A stretch of DNA of 60,000 bases from Symsagittifera roscoffensis (GCF_963678635.1 NW_026971105.1:126001-186000), one strand, 5' to 3'; positions 1-10,410 are shown, numbered from the stretch's first letter. Notes: generated by a model not told the origin, from the letters alone. Numbers and translations are program-made.

Positions 1-169
1 CCAAATATTGTGCTTGGGTTCGTTTTTTGCTTTTTGCGGTGATCAAAATATATTTTAACATAAATTTTTGATGCCTCAAGGAAAACATTGATTTCCCAAA
101 ACCAGATTTAAAAGATATTCTCCTCCAACATTTTCTGCAAACTTTTGGGTGGCAAATTTAGCCTGCACT

Positions 170-270
170 AATTTTTGCGCTTTTGTGGATTTAATCATCC
201 ATAATCCTGAAAGCGTAATGAAAAATTATTTATGCTGGGCGAATTTTCCAGTACAAGATATTTTTTCCTA
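170..270 (+). repeat. Short diverged direct repeat, copy 1
   Basis: The stretch containing CATAATCCTGAAAGCGTAAT followed by an AAATTATTTATGC block recurs about 2.1 kb downstream (2296-2395) with substitutions. It is a dispersed repeat fragment of unknown type. Confidence 0.5.
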
Positions 271-2295
271 ATTGAATTGAAGCTAGCTAATTGGCCGTGT
301 TAGTTTCCTACACACCAATTTGCACACTTGATCTTTGAAGCTTCGTTTATCAAAAACTATTCGATATAGATTAAAGGGCAGTCAGGAGTAAAAATTATGT
401 CTTTTGATCCAGTTGTGTAACTACTGTTCTTGAAATTCAGAGAACCTATTTTTTGAAGTCAGAGAGCTTTAAAGGAATCTAATTTTTTCTTTGAATTTCG
501 ATGCGATTTATTTTTTTCAGTAGTTTGAATGTTTTTTGATCGAATGCACTTCTTGATCACACATCAATGCCCAACGGCGTCTAAATATGTATTTATAAAT
601 TTCTTTGAAAATATCTAAATGTATTTCGAGGAGCACTTCGTTTTTTTTATCTGCAAAACTCATCCAATAAGTACAGAATGAGAAACTGTTTTTTTTCGGG
701 TTAGCAAGTTGTTCAACAGAATCAATTGAGTTTCTTTGTATCTTGGCTCATAATAAATTCAATTCCTCAAGCGTATCCGGCAGACCTTGTCTGGAAGTAA
801 CAAATAGGCCTGGGACGGCACAAAGGTCCTGGGTTTGAATCTCACCAGCACATGTTTTTTTTAAACTTGGAAAACTTCCATTTTAACAAAAAGTTTTCAG
901 CTCTTACTTTATATGCTTACGTTTTGTCGGCATGATTGCCACAGCTTAGATTTTTGGTGCATGCAGTTCTGATTACCGCTGTTTTTTATGTTTTCATTGA
1001 CTCCTGCAGTTTGTACTTCTAATAACCTTGACTGCTTATACTTCTTTTACTGAAAAGAATTTTCGACCTAAATGATTTTGGCTTACATTTTACCGGCTGC
1101 TTAGCTTTTATTGGGTCGTTCGATGGAGCCATATCTGATTTGCATTTTCAGGATTGCACAAAACGTATAAAAAAAAGAATATATTTTTTAGTTCAAAGTT
1201 ATTGTTTTTGAATTTTTGATGGAAATGCCGTCGAATAATGCGCAAATAGAACATTTTTCACAAAACTTTTTGTAGTTTTATTTGCGTTGTTTTTAAAAAA
1301 TTTAACGTTCTCTTTGGAATTAGTTGCTTCTTTTTTTGTCTGCCAGCTTCCAATGCTAAATTTGTGGTATCGCAGGTGATGCGAATCACTGCATTGACTG
1401 TTTTTGAATAATTGTTCATAATGCTTGAAATTGATCGATTGGAAGAAGTTTATACCAAAGAATATCTGAATTTAAACTTTAAACATATTTGGGTGTTCAA
1501 TGTTTTGGTAATTTTTGTCCGCATAACAGAAAATGTCTAATACCGATTATGAGGCAGTCGGAACATTCAAGTTTCACTCAGCTGTTAACGCGCTACCGGC
1601 AATTTATTCTGCCTTCACATTTTATTCAAACAGAATCAATTTTTTTGATCTTTTTAATAAGTTACTAGAAGTCAGGAGCACATTTTTGTGTTTCCCTAGC
1701 GTATCGGGTAATATTTACACAAAGAAAAAAAAACGATTGCTAAAACTTTGAATTTTTCAATTCTTTCAAAAGATCATCATTTTCTAAATCGACTAGAAAC
1801 TTTTCATCAAAATTATTTTCCCACGCCGTGAAATATTAATCAAGACGTCAACCTTTTCAGAGCTTTCTGATTAGTCATAATGTGCCCATTCATTCGATTT
1901 AACTAAAGTTAAAACATTTTTCCTCAATTTTTTTCCGCTTGGGCTAGTTATTCATTCATTCATCGTTGAATCTTTTGATTAATTGTTTTAAACATTTTTT
2001 CATAACTGAACCTTATTTTTTGCACATTATCGTTTCCTTGAGCTCATTTCCCTCGTGTCAACAACTTCGTTGCCACGAGTTCAAGTTTTCAATGATTTTT
2101 CAATTACATTTTATCATTTTTAGTCCGACTTTCGAAGAAAATGAAATTCTTATGCTCGATGTGGTTTTTTTTATTCAGTCAATTTTCGTCGGTCGAAATA
2201 ATAGATTTCGACATAAATTTTTTATACCCCATCGACATCGACTTCCTGAGTTCAAATTTAAAAAGTGACTTGACAACCATTTATTTTTATGTTCT

Positions 2296-2395
2296 GGTCT
2301 AATTTATGCGCGCTTTGAAGAATTCATTCATAATGCTGAAAGCGTAACGCAAATTATTTATGCGTGGAAAATTGTCCCGAACAATTAGTTTTTTT
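2296..2395 (+). repeat. Short diverged direct repeat, copy 2
   Basis: Partner of 170-270: CATAATGCTGAAAGCGTAAC, then AAATTATTTATGCGTGG. Same orientation, with about one mismatch in six to eight bases by eye. Confidence 0.5.
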
Positions 2396-3114
2396 TCTGC
2401 CGACGAGTTTCGAATTTTTAACTAGGACATTTTGAGGGGATTCTTCAATTATCTTTCAAAAGCTTTGTTGTTTTGAGCTGAAAATTGAAAATTTATTTCA
2501 AGCTGTGTTTATTTTGATAATTTTACCCCGGACAGCGCAATTTATATTTCGAGGGTAATTTACAAAAAACAGCAGGAATTTTTATATCATTCGGCTTATA
2601 TTTTTGATTTGAAAATTGTTTGGGTTCAAATTTTTTTTTTGATATTACTAGTCATTTTGGATCAAACTAACATCCTCCTCCCGCCAGATAGACCAAGTTA
2701 AGATCTTCCACATCAGCATTTAATTCTTAGTCTCATAGAGGTTTTGCACAAAAAACGACAAAGCGGAAAAAAATTGTTCTACTTTGAATATAACAAAAGG
2801 CTAAAAGTGTGTACAAGATGCAATATTGATTAGGTAACTTTTTACTTGTGTACAGTTTTTCTAGTGTTTTTCCGAAATTTTGTGCAAAAATTAAGAAGAA
2901 AATTTGATCTTACGTAAGAAAATTGTAAGCACCTCTGAAGAAAATTTGATCAAGTCTTGCTAAGAATTAGAATATTCGACTTTTGAAAAAAAACATTGAC
3001 AGGTATGGAGGCTGCAGTATGTTCTATGGGGGTAATGAAAAGCTATGGCGTAGTTTTTCAATAAGATATCTCATTCCAGATCTGAGTGCTATCCTATATC
3101 GAGAATCGAACGAA

Positions 3115-3500
3115 GACCTTCAGCTAATCAAAACCTTGTCAATTTTTGCTCCCACTGTATCATGCCCACTGACGAGAATAATGGTAGGGGCTGTTCGTTA
3201 TGTAAATATTTCCTGCGATCCGAATTACGAGTATCATATGATGGAGTATCTTGCGATGGAGTTCAATACTAGAAAATACGTCGCTTGTCTAATCAAACCC
3301 ATGTCAGTTATTGCTCCCACTGTGTCATACCCGCTGATGAGAATAGTAGTAGGTGCTGTTCGTTAGGTAGATCACTCCTGTGACCCGAACTGCGAGTATC
3401 TCGTGATGGAGTTTAATCATAGAAAATAGGTCCATCCTAAGATGTTGAAAGATATCGAACCAAAGACCGAGTTGGCCTGGTCATGTTGGTCCTTGAAAAC
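3115..3500 (+). pseudogene. SET-domain fragment, tandemly duplicated and broken (left arm)
   Basis: In one reading frame the sequence gives AVRYVNISCDPNYEY (from about 3190). After a 165-bp tandem duplication it gives VDHSCDPNCEYLVMEF (from 3367), then VHPKMLKDIEPKTELAW (from 3430). This is the C-terminal half of a SET methyltransferase domain: the NHSCxPNC knot that builds the S-adenosylmethionine/lysine site, then the aromatic/acidic 'kDIepGeELtw' strand. Family knowledge says the intact domain methylates lysines, usually on histones. Here the N-terminal half of SET is not recognisable, the frame has TAG at 3364-3366 and at 3427-3429, and the first repeat has lost the histidine (NIS for NHS). 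It cannot encode an active enzyme as it stands. The two repeat units begin APTVSCPLTR and APTVSYPLMR. Confidence 0.65.
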
Positions 3501-4094
3501 TCAACACGCCAATAAATTCTTAAATCCGCTTTTCCTAACCCCTCTCCTTTTACAAAAATTAGGTTATTTGGACTTAATTTGCACACTTAAAATGTGGCCC
3601 CTCAGCTGTGGATGCCACTACTTCGATTGTTGTCTCAGCACCTGCAGTGTGAGGTATCCAACAGATCGCGGTGTGAGGTAAAAAGTTGGTCTATTTCGAC
3701 AAGGGGAGGGGGACTGCGTCACCTAAACGAAATATAAGTGTTTAGTGTTTATATTGGCTGAAAAAGGGAGCCCTGAATAGATAGATGACTTTAACACCTT
3801 GAATGGTCCGCAGATATTCCGAAAAATCTGTCAAATGATTTTTTATCTACTGTGAATAAATACAGTTCCACTAAGAAAGTTAAATTGGCCCAGATAGGTC
3901 GAAGCTTCGAATCTTACACGTAGCTGAGTTTTTGCCAACTTCATCTGATAGAGCTGCTTTTTGGACAGGTTGTCGCAAGTGTTTGCAAAACGCAGCTTCA
4001 CCTCTGTTTTATAAGAGTAGACTGAGACCAAATTTTCTCGACAACTTAGCTTATGCAAGGTTTTTAGAATCAGCATAAGGAATAATAGGACTAA

Positions 4095-4370
4095 GATGCG
4101 TTCCTTGAGGAAGTCAAATTTAAATAAATATGAAATTAAAAGAAATTTGAAACTAATCAATATTTTTTCCAATATTCCGCGAAGCAATGTGTTAAAGTAC
4201 GAACTTTCTTTTTTTTCCAAGCTAAGTCGCAAATCGCAAATATTGTTCCGAATTTTGTAACGACTCAAAGCAACAACAGTTATTGCACGGAATTGCAATA
4301 AAAAGAGATTGGCAATATGTTGCACCTTTGAAGCTTATTGATAACATGTGCCTTAACATTCGAATAGGTA
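4095..4370 (+). pseudogene. Broken copy of conserved element ORF (left arm)
   Basis: An ATG-led frame opening MRSLRKSNLNKYEIKRNLK matches the open frames at 5065-5346 (minus) and 9775-10074 (minus). It shifts frame internally and meets a stop near 4258. It is the left-arm partner of the right-arm ORF. Function is unknown; no motif was recognised. Confidence 0.5.
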
Positions 4371-5064
4371 GAACTTTACACAGTGGATGCATTTTTTAAT
4401 TAATCAAGTGAACCGAAGAAAGCTAGTGTTTCATACAACATAACAATAGAAAAATCTCGATTTCGGAAAAATTATAACTCAATTTTTCTCGCGTTTTTTT
4501 GAATTGCATATTTTATAAAAAATGTGGCTTTATGAGTTACAAAGTCTTACATGCAAAATTGTGTCTTTTTGTTTTTGGTGCTACTTTTGCTATATCGAAT
4601 TGGCAATTTATAGGCATATGTAGTTGCGTTATTGGTGGATAGTTCTTGAGAAATTTCAAGTATTTCAAGTTTGAAATACTTTTCCTGGAAAAAAAACGAA
4701 AGAAAAAATTATCGCGACCTCAAATAGGCCTCAAATTTGAGTCTCACGCACTAAACAAAACACTCATCGACGGACGCCTAAAAGCCCCAAGAACTATCCG
4801 CCAATAACGCAACTACATATGCTTATAAACTGCCAATTCCATGTAGCAAAAGTAGCACCAAAAACAAAAAGTTACATTTTTACATGGAAGACTTTGTAAC
4901 TCATAAAGCCACATTCTTTATAAATTATGCAATTCAAAAAACGCGAGAAATATTGAGTAGCAATTTTTCCGAAATCGAGATTTTTTTTATTGTTATATTG
5001 TTTAAAACACTAGCTTTCTTCGGTTCACTTGATCAATTAAAAAATGCATCCACTGTGTAAACAT

Positions 5065-5346
5065 CTAGTGTTTCTCTCTACCTATTCGAATGTCAAAGCA
5101 TATGTTATCAATAAGCTGTAAAGGTGCAACATATTGCCAATCACTTTTTATTCCAATTCCGAGCAAAAAACGTTGTTGCTTTGAGTCGTCACAAAAATCG
5201 GAACAATGTTTGCAACTTAGGTTGGAAAGAAAGAAAGTTCGTTCTATAACCCATTGCTTCGCGGAATAGTGGAAAAATATATGGATTAGTTTCAATTTTC
5301 TTTTAAATCCATATTTATTTAAATTTGACTTCCTCAAGGAACGCAT
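5065..5346 (-). CDS. Conserved ORF of foldback element, 93 aa (right arm)
   Basis: An ATG-led ORF (MRSLRKSNLNKY at the start) in the right arm of the palindrome. The copy at 9775-10074 keeps the same frame open over about 90 residues despite many base changes, which suggests past coding constraint. Shared blocks include SAKQ.VI.RT..FSNLS and LID.(I/M)C.DIRI. It runs in the same direction as the SET remnant of this arm (5940-6310). Neither a fold nor a function was recognised. The reverse strand of the adjacent sequence is also open in several copies, so the true coding strand is not settled. Confidence 0.35.
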   Translation of the reverse strand: MRSLRKSNLNKYGFKRKLKLIHIFFHYSAKQWVIERTFFLSNLSCKHCSDFCDDSKQQRFLLGIGIKSDWQYVAPLQLIDNICFDIRIGREKH

Positions 5347-5939
5347 CTTAGTCCTATTATTCCTTATGCTGATTCTAAAAACAGTGCATAAGCTAAGTTG
5401 TGAGAAAATTTGCTCTCAGTCTACTCTTATATTACAAAAGTGAAGCTGCGCTTTGCAAACACTTGCGACAACCTGTCCAAAAAGCAGCTCTATCAGATGA
5501 AATTAGCAAAAACTCAGCTACGTGTAAGATTCGAAGCTTCGACCTTCTGGGCCAATTTAACTTTCTTTGTGGAACTGTATTTAACCACAGTAAAAAAAAA
5601 TCATCCGGCTCGCTTTGACAGATTTTTTGTAGTATCCGCGGACTAATCAAGGTGTTAAATTCATCTATCTATTCAGGGCTTCCTTTTTCACCCAACTTTT
5701 TGTCTGGGTGACGCAGTCCCCCTGCCCTTGTCGAAATAGACCAACTTTTCTCCTCACACAATGATCTGTTTGATTAACACTGCGAATCAGCAGGTGCTGA
5801 GATAACATTTGAAGTAGTGGCATCCACAGCTGATGGGCCACATTTCAAGTTTTCAAATTACGTCCAAAGTTTGCAAAAGGAGAGGGGTTAGAAACTTAAA
5901 TAAAAGTGGATTTAAGAATTGATTGGCGTGTTGAATTTT

Positions 5940-6310
5940 CAAGGACCAACATGACCGGGTCAACCCGGGGTTTGGTTCGATATCTTTCAACAGCTTAGGG
6001 TGGACCTACTTTCTATTATTAAACTCCATCACAAGTTTCTCGCAGTTCGGGTCACAGGAGTGATTTTTCTAATGAACAGCACCTACCACTATTCTCGTCA
6101 GTAGCCATAATACAGTGGGAGCAAAAACTGACATGGGTTTGATTAAACAAGGGACGTGTTTTTTAGTATTAAATTCCATCGCGAGATACTCCATCACATG
6201 ATACTCATAATTCGGGTCGCAGGAAAGATTTACATAACGAACAGCCTCTACTATTATTCTCGTCAGTGGGCATGATACAGTGGGAGCAAAAACTGACCAT
6301 GGTTTGATTA
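5940..6310 (-). pseudogene. SET-domain fragment, tandemly duplicated and broken (right arm)
   Basis: The reverse complement reads RYVNLSCDPNYEYHVMEY, then in the second unit KNHSCDPNCEKLVMEF and VHPKLLKDIEPNPGLT. This is the mirror copy of 3115-3500. It keeps the canonical NHSCDPNC in the second unit, where the left arm has DHSC. Stop codons fall just before KNHSC and before VHPK, the same two places where the left arm has stops, so the breaks probably predate the palindrome. Only the C-terminal part of SET is present. Confidence 0.65.
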
Positions 6311-6515
6311 GCTGAAGGTCTTTGTTCGGTACTCGATATAGGATAGCACTCAGCTCTGGAATGACATATCATATTGAAAAACTACGCCATAGCTTTTCAT
6401 TACCGCCATAGAACATACCGTAGCCTTCATACCTTCGATTTTTTTCAAAAGTCGAATCTTCATTTTCTTAGCAAGACTTGGTCAAATTTTCTTCTTACAA
6501 TTTTCTTACGACTTT

Positions 6516-7424
6516 TCAACTCCTGGTAAAATTCCAGTCTTAGATCTCAAACTAAAAAATCCGGAATTTGATTTTCCTGCGTCATAATTTCATTCGATAG
6601 GCGATCATCTCTATGTCCCTGCAAAAGCCTCTTTTCTCACTGATAAATTCAATATAGCTCAATTGATCATCACACTCCTCGTTGATCATTTTCGAAGCTG
6701 AAAAAATCTTCTCTGAGAACAATTTACTTTTTCAGGTATACATTCCGATTCTAAGGGACATGGGTTTGAATTAAAATTTATCGGTAGTATTTCCTTTTAT
6801 TAGAGAACAGACTGGGACGCAACCGCAATTTGAATAACTTCAGACCAAAACTAATAATTCAGGACAATGGAATTAACTAACCATTGATGATGATTATATG
6901 AACAACATATCATTCTCAAAAATAAACCAACAACTCAAAGATTGTTGTCAATTATTTGCAATTTTTTCCCGTTATGTAACTCTAAAGGAAGCTGCTCCTA
7001 TACTGAACAACCATAGATAGAGTCACAAGTCTGGAAGGTTTCAGAAATCATTACATTGTGATGTTCTAGGAGCAATTTCCCGAGCTGCTCATTATACTTA
7101 TGTCGGTAGCCAGACCCATGTGTTTCCAGCTCTTCGGGATGCAGCGTATGCATAGGAAGGCTCACAAGAACATTTCAATTCAACAACCTTGCGGTATATT
7201 TGTTCTTCTTCTTTTGGTATGGGTGTTCTAGCGAGAACATTATTCCTCTTGCATCAAAAAATTAACTGAAAAATGTTTCTTCTCAGAATTTATAGAAACA
7301 AAATATAGAATCAAAATTTCACGTGAATTGTATCGAATCATGAAACTAATTCCGTCAAAGTTCTACTTATTTTCTTCAACTACGTAGTTTATTGTTTAAG
7401 GATACTTCATAGCCATTTCAGTTC
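6516..7424. other. AT-rich stretch without a recognisable gene
   Basis: Lies between the palindrome and the broken ORF at 7425-7850. Nothing coding or repetitive was recognised. Confidence 0.5.
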
Positions 7425-7850
7425 TTATTGATTGCCGCTTTTTTTGGCTATTTCTAAGGCTTCATCTTTATTGCTGACGAGACGTTGCTTAACTAGCTCC
7501 AAGAAAACCTGTTCAAGATGTTTGTCACTCGACATACGTTTCGTTTCTGTTTGATCCCTATTTGTTCCACAAATAGAAGACCCAACACTTGGATCAATCG
7601 TCATCCGATCAACTCGCTCCTCCCCTTTACCAAACAACATTTCTTCTTTGCTTTCTCGGCGTGGCGGGGGCCCAATGTTGGTAGATGCGACAGGAATCTT
7701 CTGCTTAACTAAGGTTGCAAAGCGCTCTTTCAGTTTTTTTTTGTTTAGCTTTTTTGATGCGTTTTCTTTGTTTATTTTGTTAAAAATTTCAGCAAGCTTA
7801 GCTACCACGACATCAATTTTTTATGCAGATGCAACTGCTTCAGACGCCAT
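7425..7850 (-). pseudogene. Charged 141-codon ORF with one in-frame stop
   Basis: From an ATG at 7850 the minus strand reads MASEAVASA, then TAA (7823-7821), then continues in the same frame for 132 more codons (KIDVVVAKLAEIFNKI...) to a stop at 7425. The continuation is lysine- and glutamate-rich, probably helical at both ends, with a proline-rich linker (GPPPRRESKEE) in the middle. Because the frame is unbroken on both sides of the single stop, it is best read as a recently inactivated ORF. A less likely view is that translation starts after the stop, at the GTG at 7808. No family was recognised. It lies on the same strand as the coding segments at 8402-8893 and may belong to the same element or gene. 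Confidence 0.45.
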
Positions 7851-8401
7851 TGACTGTTACTACAAAAATTGTTACGTTTTTTCTTTCCAAGTTTCTATCA
7901 ATTTATCTGCTTTCAATTTTTTTTCGAATTACCATATGTGAAGTTCAACAGCTGTCTCACTCAATATACGAGACAATTGTGTAAAGCATGCCTGAAATTT
8001 AATTGCTGTATCTTTTTCCAGATTGCTCACGGGCTCAACAATTTTCTTAATTGCTTTTCCTGATTTGTTTTTTTTTACTTTTCTTGGTGTTCTTTTTTCC
8101 CAAAACTCACAGTGGAAGCTCCTTGTGAATTTCCTCGACAGTTTTTGTCATTAATATAAGAGTCACTAGATAAAAAAACAAGGATAAACAACTTTACAAA
8201 AAGAACCACGTTTGGTTTCGTTTTCAATATTAGGGTTGAAAATTAATTTGAAGGTTTTAACATTCAGAGTTAGTTGAATTGAAGATTTCTGAATTGATAT
8301 AGCATACCGATCAAAGCTGGCAAGTTGAGAGGACGCCTTCAATTTTTTCATTTTCGTATCGGAAACAACTTGATTTGATAAAATTGAGTCTTTCTAAGGA
8401 T
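7851..8401 (-). other. AT-rich stretch with splice-like signals
   Basis: On the minus strand an ATG at about 8150 begins MTKTVEEIHKELP and is followed directly by GTGAGT, a strong donor consensus. A TTTCAG lies further on near 8000. These would fit an intron leading towards the ORF at 7425-7850, but there is no independent support. A 61-codon ATG frame (8166-8351, minus) is present and unassigned. Confidence 0.25.
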
Positions 8402-8578
8402 TTACGTCAGGTTTTGCCAATCGTTGTACTTTGCTACCACTAATTGCCTTGCTGCCTTTCGTTTTTTTTTAGTTTTGCCACTTATCGGTTTTTTATTGGC
8501 GTCAAGGCAAGACGATTGTCCAGGACCTCTTAGTTTGAGGATCACCAATTCAAAGTCATTTCCATGGTAACAGAATTG
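8402..8578 (-). CDS. Element coding segment B (left arm), putative exon
   Basis: The minus-strand frame reads QFCYHGNDFELVILKLRGPG and continues SCLDANKKPI, then a very basic KTKKKRKAARQ stretch, ending at a stop at 8402. The same frame and sequence occur on the plus strand at about 11600-11716 (YCYHGNDFELVILKLRGPGQ), so this protein segment is carried in both arms of an inverted repeat. It follows segment A (8705-8893) after an intron-like gap with a GTTAAT donor and an AGAGAG acceptor region. The basic run could bind nucleic acid or target the nucleus; no domain was recognised. Confidence 0.45.
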   Translation of the reverse strand, partial: QFCYHGNDFELVILKLRGPGQSSCLDANKKPISGKTKKKRKAARQLVVAKYNDWQNLT

Positions 8579-8876
8579 CTCTCTGTGATAAATAAACATG
8601 AACATTCAAAAGCCTTTTTTGGTAGGCATTTTTTTTTTCAAAATTGTCTTTAAAAAATTGTTTTATCCTTTTGGTACATCGTAATTCTAAAAGAAAAAAT
8701 TAACTAACTGATTGAAGCTGATGCGTTTCAGCACCTCATCCGGGTTGTCTCGAGTCCTTGCCGCAATTTTATCGTGATAACCAACAATGTCACCGAACTT
8801 CAGAAGGGCAGTGTCTCCAGCTTTCAGGCCTAACTTATCCGCCCAGGACAAATTTTTTAGCCAGTGACAATTTTTG
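8488..8876 (-). repeat. Inverted repeat, left arm (partner 11250-11696)
   Basis: The reverse complement of this stretch matches 11250-11696 nearly base for base in the coding parts, e.g. GCGGCAAGGACTCGAGA and TTACCATGGAAATGACTTTG. The arms are about 0.4 kb and separated by 2.4 kb of nested repeats. Confidence 0.75.
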
Positions 8877-8893
8877 TATTTTTGGTGGCAAAA
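8705..8893 (-). CDS. Element coding segment A (left arm), putative exon
   Basis: The minus-strand frame reads CHWLKNLSWADKLGLKAGDT, then ALLKFGDIVGYHDKIAARTR and DNPDEVLKRISFNQL, ending at a GTTAAT donor-like site at 8704. The plus strand carries a frame that overlaps it but has no protein character. The right-arm copy (11256-11475) has the same residues but is frameshifted by one extra A in CTAAAAAAATTTG and by other changes. The left arm therefore keeps the better reading frame. The composition is that of a soluble globular protein. No family was recognised; a transposase or another element-encoded protein is the simplest guess from its location. Confidence 0.45.
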
Positions 8894-9440
8894 TTAGTCA
8901 CGTTTTTTTTTTACACTTTGAGATTCGCCTTCTAATTGGCAATTCAGTTTGAAACCAAAACCAAGCCACGAGAAGATCAAATATAGCAAATGCAACCTTG
9001 ATGACTATCATTGCAAAAAAAAGAAAAATCGAATCGACCGATTTAAGTGTCTTTACTGAGTTAATTGACACTTAAAAATAAAAGAACTTAGCCAACAGTC
9101 AGTTGGAAAAGACACCATGAATAATTGAACAACACTGGCCTGAATTTAGACCTAAATTTCGATTCTTTCAAATTCTGGAACGTTTTATGATTGCCACTTT
9201 TTCAATTATGATGACTCATTTTTTGAAAAAGCTGAATCAATAGGTAAATTTTACTTTCGGTGGGAAACAAGAAGAATAAACTCACTTACGAAATTAGAAG
9301 TCAATCACGTTCTGCGTTATCTTAGCATTTTCGATTTTCGATAGTGGAGTTTACCTTCCTTTTACAGAGAAAAGGAACTGAACTCGCTAAAAATTCAAAA
9401 ACTAAGCCGCGAAAAACTGAATTTGATCCTGAACAACTTT
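8877..9440 (+). repeat. Direct repeat, copy 1 (partner 10335-10925)
   Basis: TTTTTGGTGGCAAAATTAGT, then the ACACTTTGAGATTCGCCTTC and CCACGAGAAGATCAAATAT blocks, recur in the same order and orientation from 10335, ending near GCCGCGAAAAACTGAATTTG. The copies flank the third copy of the foldback element fragment, as if that fragment had been inserted between them or duplicated with them. Confidence 0.7.
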
Positions 9441-9445
9441 AATTT

Positions 9446-10245
9446 TTTTCCTGGAATAAAAACGAAAGAAAAATTATTGCGAGCTCAAATAGGCTTCAAA
9501 TTTGAGTCTCACGCACTAAACACTCACCGACGGACGCTTAAAAGCCCCAAGAACTACTACATATGCTTATACATTGCGAATTCGATGTAGCAAAACTAGC
9601 ACCGAAAACAAGAAAAAAACTATTTCATACACGAATTTGTAACTTATAAAGCCACATTATTTTTGATTTATTCATTTTAAAAAACGCAAGATGTATTGAG
9701 TTAAAAATTTTCTGAAATCGAGATTTTTTTTTTGTTATGTTGTTTGAAACACTAGCTTTCTTCGGTTTACTTGATTAATTAAAAATGCATCCACTGTGTA
9801 AACTTCTATCTATTCGAATGTCCAGGCACATGTTATCAATAAGATCTAAAGGTGCAACTTTTTGCCATTCACTTTTTATTGCAATTCCGAGCAATAAATG
9901 TTGTTGATTTAAGTCGCACCAAAAGTCGAAACAATATTTGGGACTTAGGTTGGAAAAAAATAAAGTTCGTACTATAACACATTGCTTCGCGGAATAGTCG
10001 AAAAAAATATGGATTAGTATCAATTTTCTTTTAGTTCTATATTTCTTTAAATTTGGCTTCCCCAAGGAACGCATCTTGGTCCTATTATTCCTTATGCTGA
10101 TTCTAAAAACATTGCATAAGCTAAGTTGTCGAGAAAATTTGGTCTCAGTATACTCTTATAAAACAGAGGTGAAGCTGCGTTTTGCAAACACTTGCGACAA
10201 CCTGTCCAAAAAGCAGCTCTATCAGATGAAGTTGGCAATCGATTC
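9446..10245 (+). repeat. Partial third copy of the foldback element
   Basis: Matches the spacer plus right arm of the palindrome (about 4681-5515) in the same orientation: ACGAAAGAAAAATTATTGCG, GAGTCTCACGCACTAAACA, GACGCTTAAAAGCCCCAAGA and so on. It ends abruptly near 10240, where an unrelated inverted repeat begins. Confidence 0.7.
9775..10074 (-). CDS. Conserved ORF of foldback element, 99 aa (third copy)
   Basis: An ATG-led ORF (MRSLGKPNLKKYRTKRKLIL at the start) homologous to 5065-5346 and to the broken frame at 4095. It is the longest intact version. Conserved blocks include SAKQCVI.RT, QQ.LLGI.IKS.WQ and VAPL.LIDN(M/I)C. No known domain was recognised. The intactness of two of three copies favours this strand and frame as coding. 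Confidence 0.35.
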   Translation of the reverse strand: MRSLGKPNLKKYRTKRKLILIHIFFDYSAKQCVIVRTLFFSNLSPKYCFDFWCDLNQQHLLLGIAIKSEWQKVAPLDLIDNMCLDIRIDRSLHSGCIFN

Positions 10246-10410
10246 TTGTTGATTGGCAAATTGCTCTCTTCGTCTTCCAAAAATTGAGATATCATTTCAA
10301 TTGATCTGGAAATGGGAGAAAACTTCAGTAGAATTTTTTTGGTGGCAAAGTTAGTCACGTTTTTTTACACTTTGAGATTCGCCTTCTTCTTGGCAATTCA
10401 ATTTGAAATC
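10240..10410 (+). repeat. Inner inverted repeat, left arm (partner 10962-11142)
   Basis: The reverse complement matches 10962-11142: GATTGGCAAATTGCTCTCTT, GAGATATCATTTCAATTGAT, and the ACACTTTGAGATTCGCCTTC block. The arms are about 170-180 bp with a spacer of about 550 bp. Confidence 0.7.

Larger units (their letters stand above)
1..2900. other. AT-rich non-coding stretch
   Basis: No gene is supported here. Open frames on both strands are short, T-rich or A-rich and have no recognisable motif. The stretch contains one diverged short direct repeat (about 170-270 and 2296-2395) and a tRNA-3'-end-like patch near 808-834, both listed separately. Confidence 0.6.
2905..6515. mobile_element. 3.6-kb foldback (palindromic) element with SET-derived arms
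   Basis: The left arm (about 2905-4652) and right arm (about 4788-6515) are reverse complements of one another over about 1.7 kb with scattered differences, separated by a spacer of about 135 bp. For example, GCTATGGCGTAGTTTTTCA at 3041 pairs with its complement near 6378, and GGATAGTTCTTGAG at 4639 pairs with 4788-4800. The arms carry SET-domain remnants (3115-3500 and 5940-6310) and a second conserved ORF segment. Spacer and right-arm sequence recur at 9446-10245, and another arm fragment at 13676-13760, so this is a dispersed family and not a one-off inversion. No transposase of its own was recognised. It could be a foldback-type transposon or an inverted duplication of a gene-bearing element. 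Confidence 0.75.

Noticed and set aside
777-850. tRNA gene or tRNA-derived SINE (GGTCCTGGGTTTGAATCTCACCAG resembles a T-arm/B box)
   Set aside because: Only the T-arm half fits. The T-stem has a mismatch, no matching 5' acceptor strand or D-arm A box precedes it, and no anticodon stem could be drawn.
3843-4325. 160-codon minus-strand ORF as an intact gene
   Set aside because: Its second half (VKLRFANTCDNLSKKQ) is conserved in other copies. Its first half is simply the complement of the MRSL frame, with poor composition, so the full-length protein is doubtful.
8758-8952. 64-codon plus-strand ORF
   Set aside because: The minus strand over the same bases carries segment A, which is conserved as protein in the other arm; the plus frame is not.
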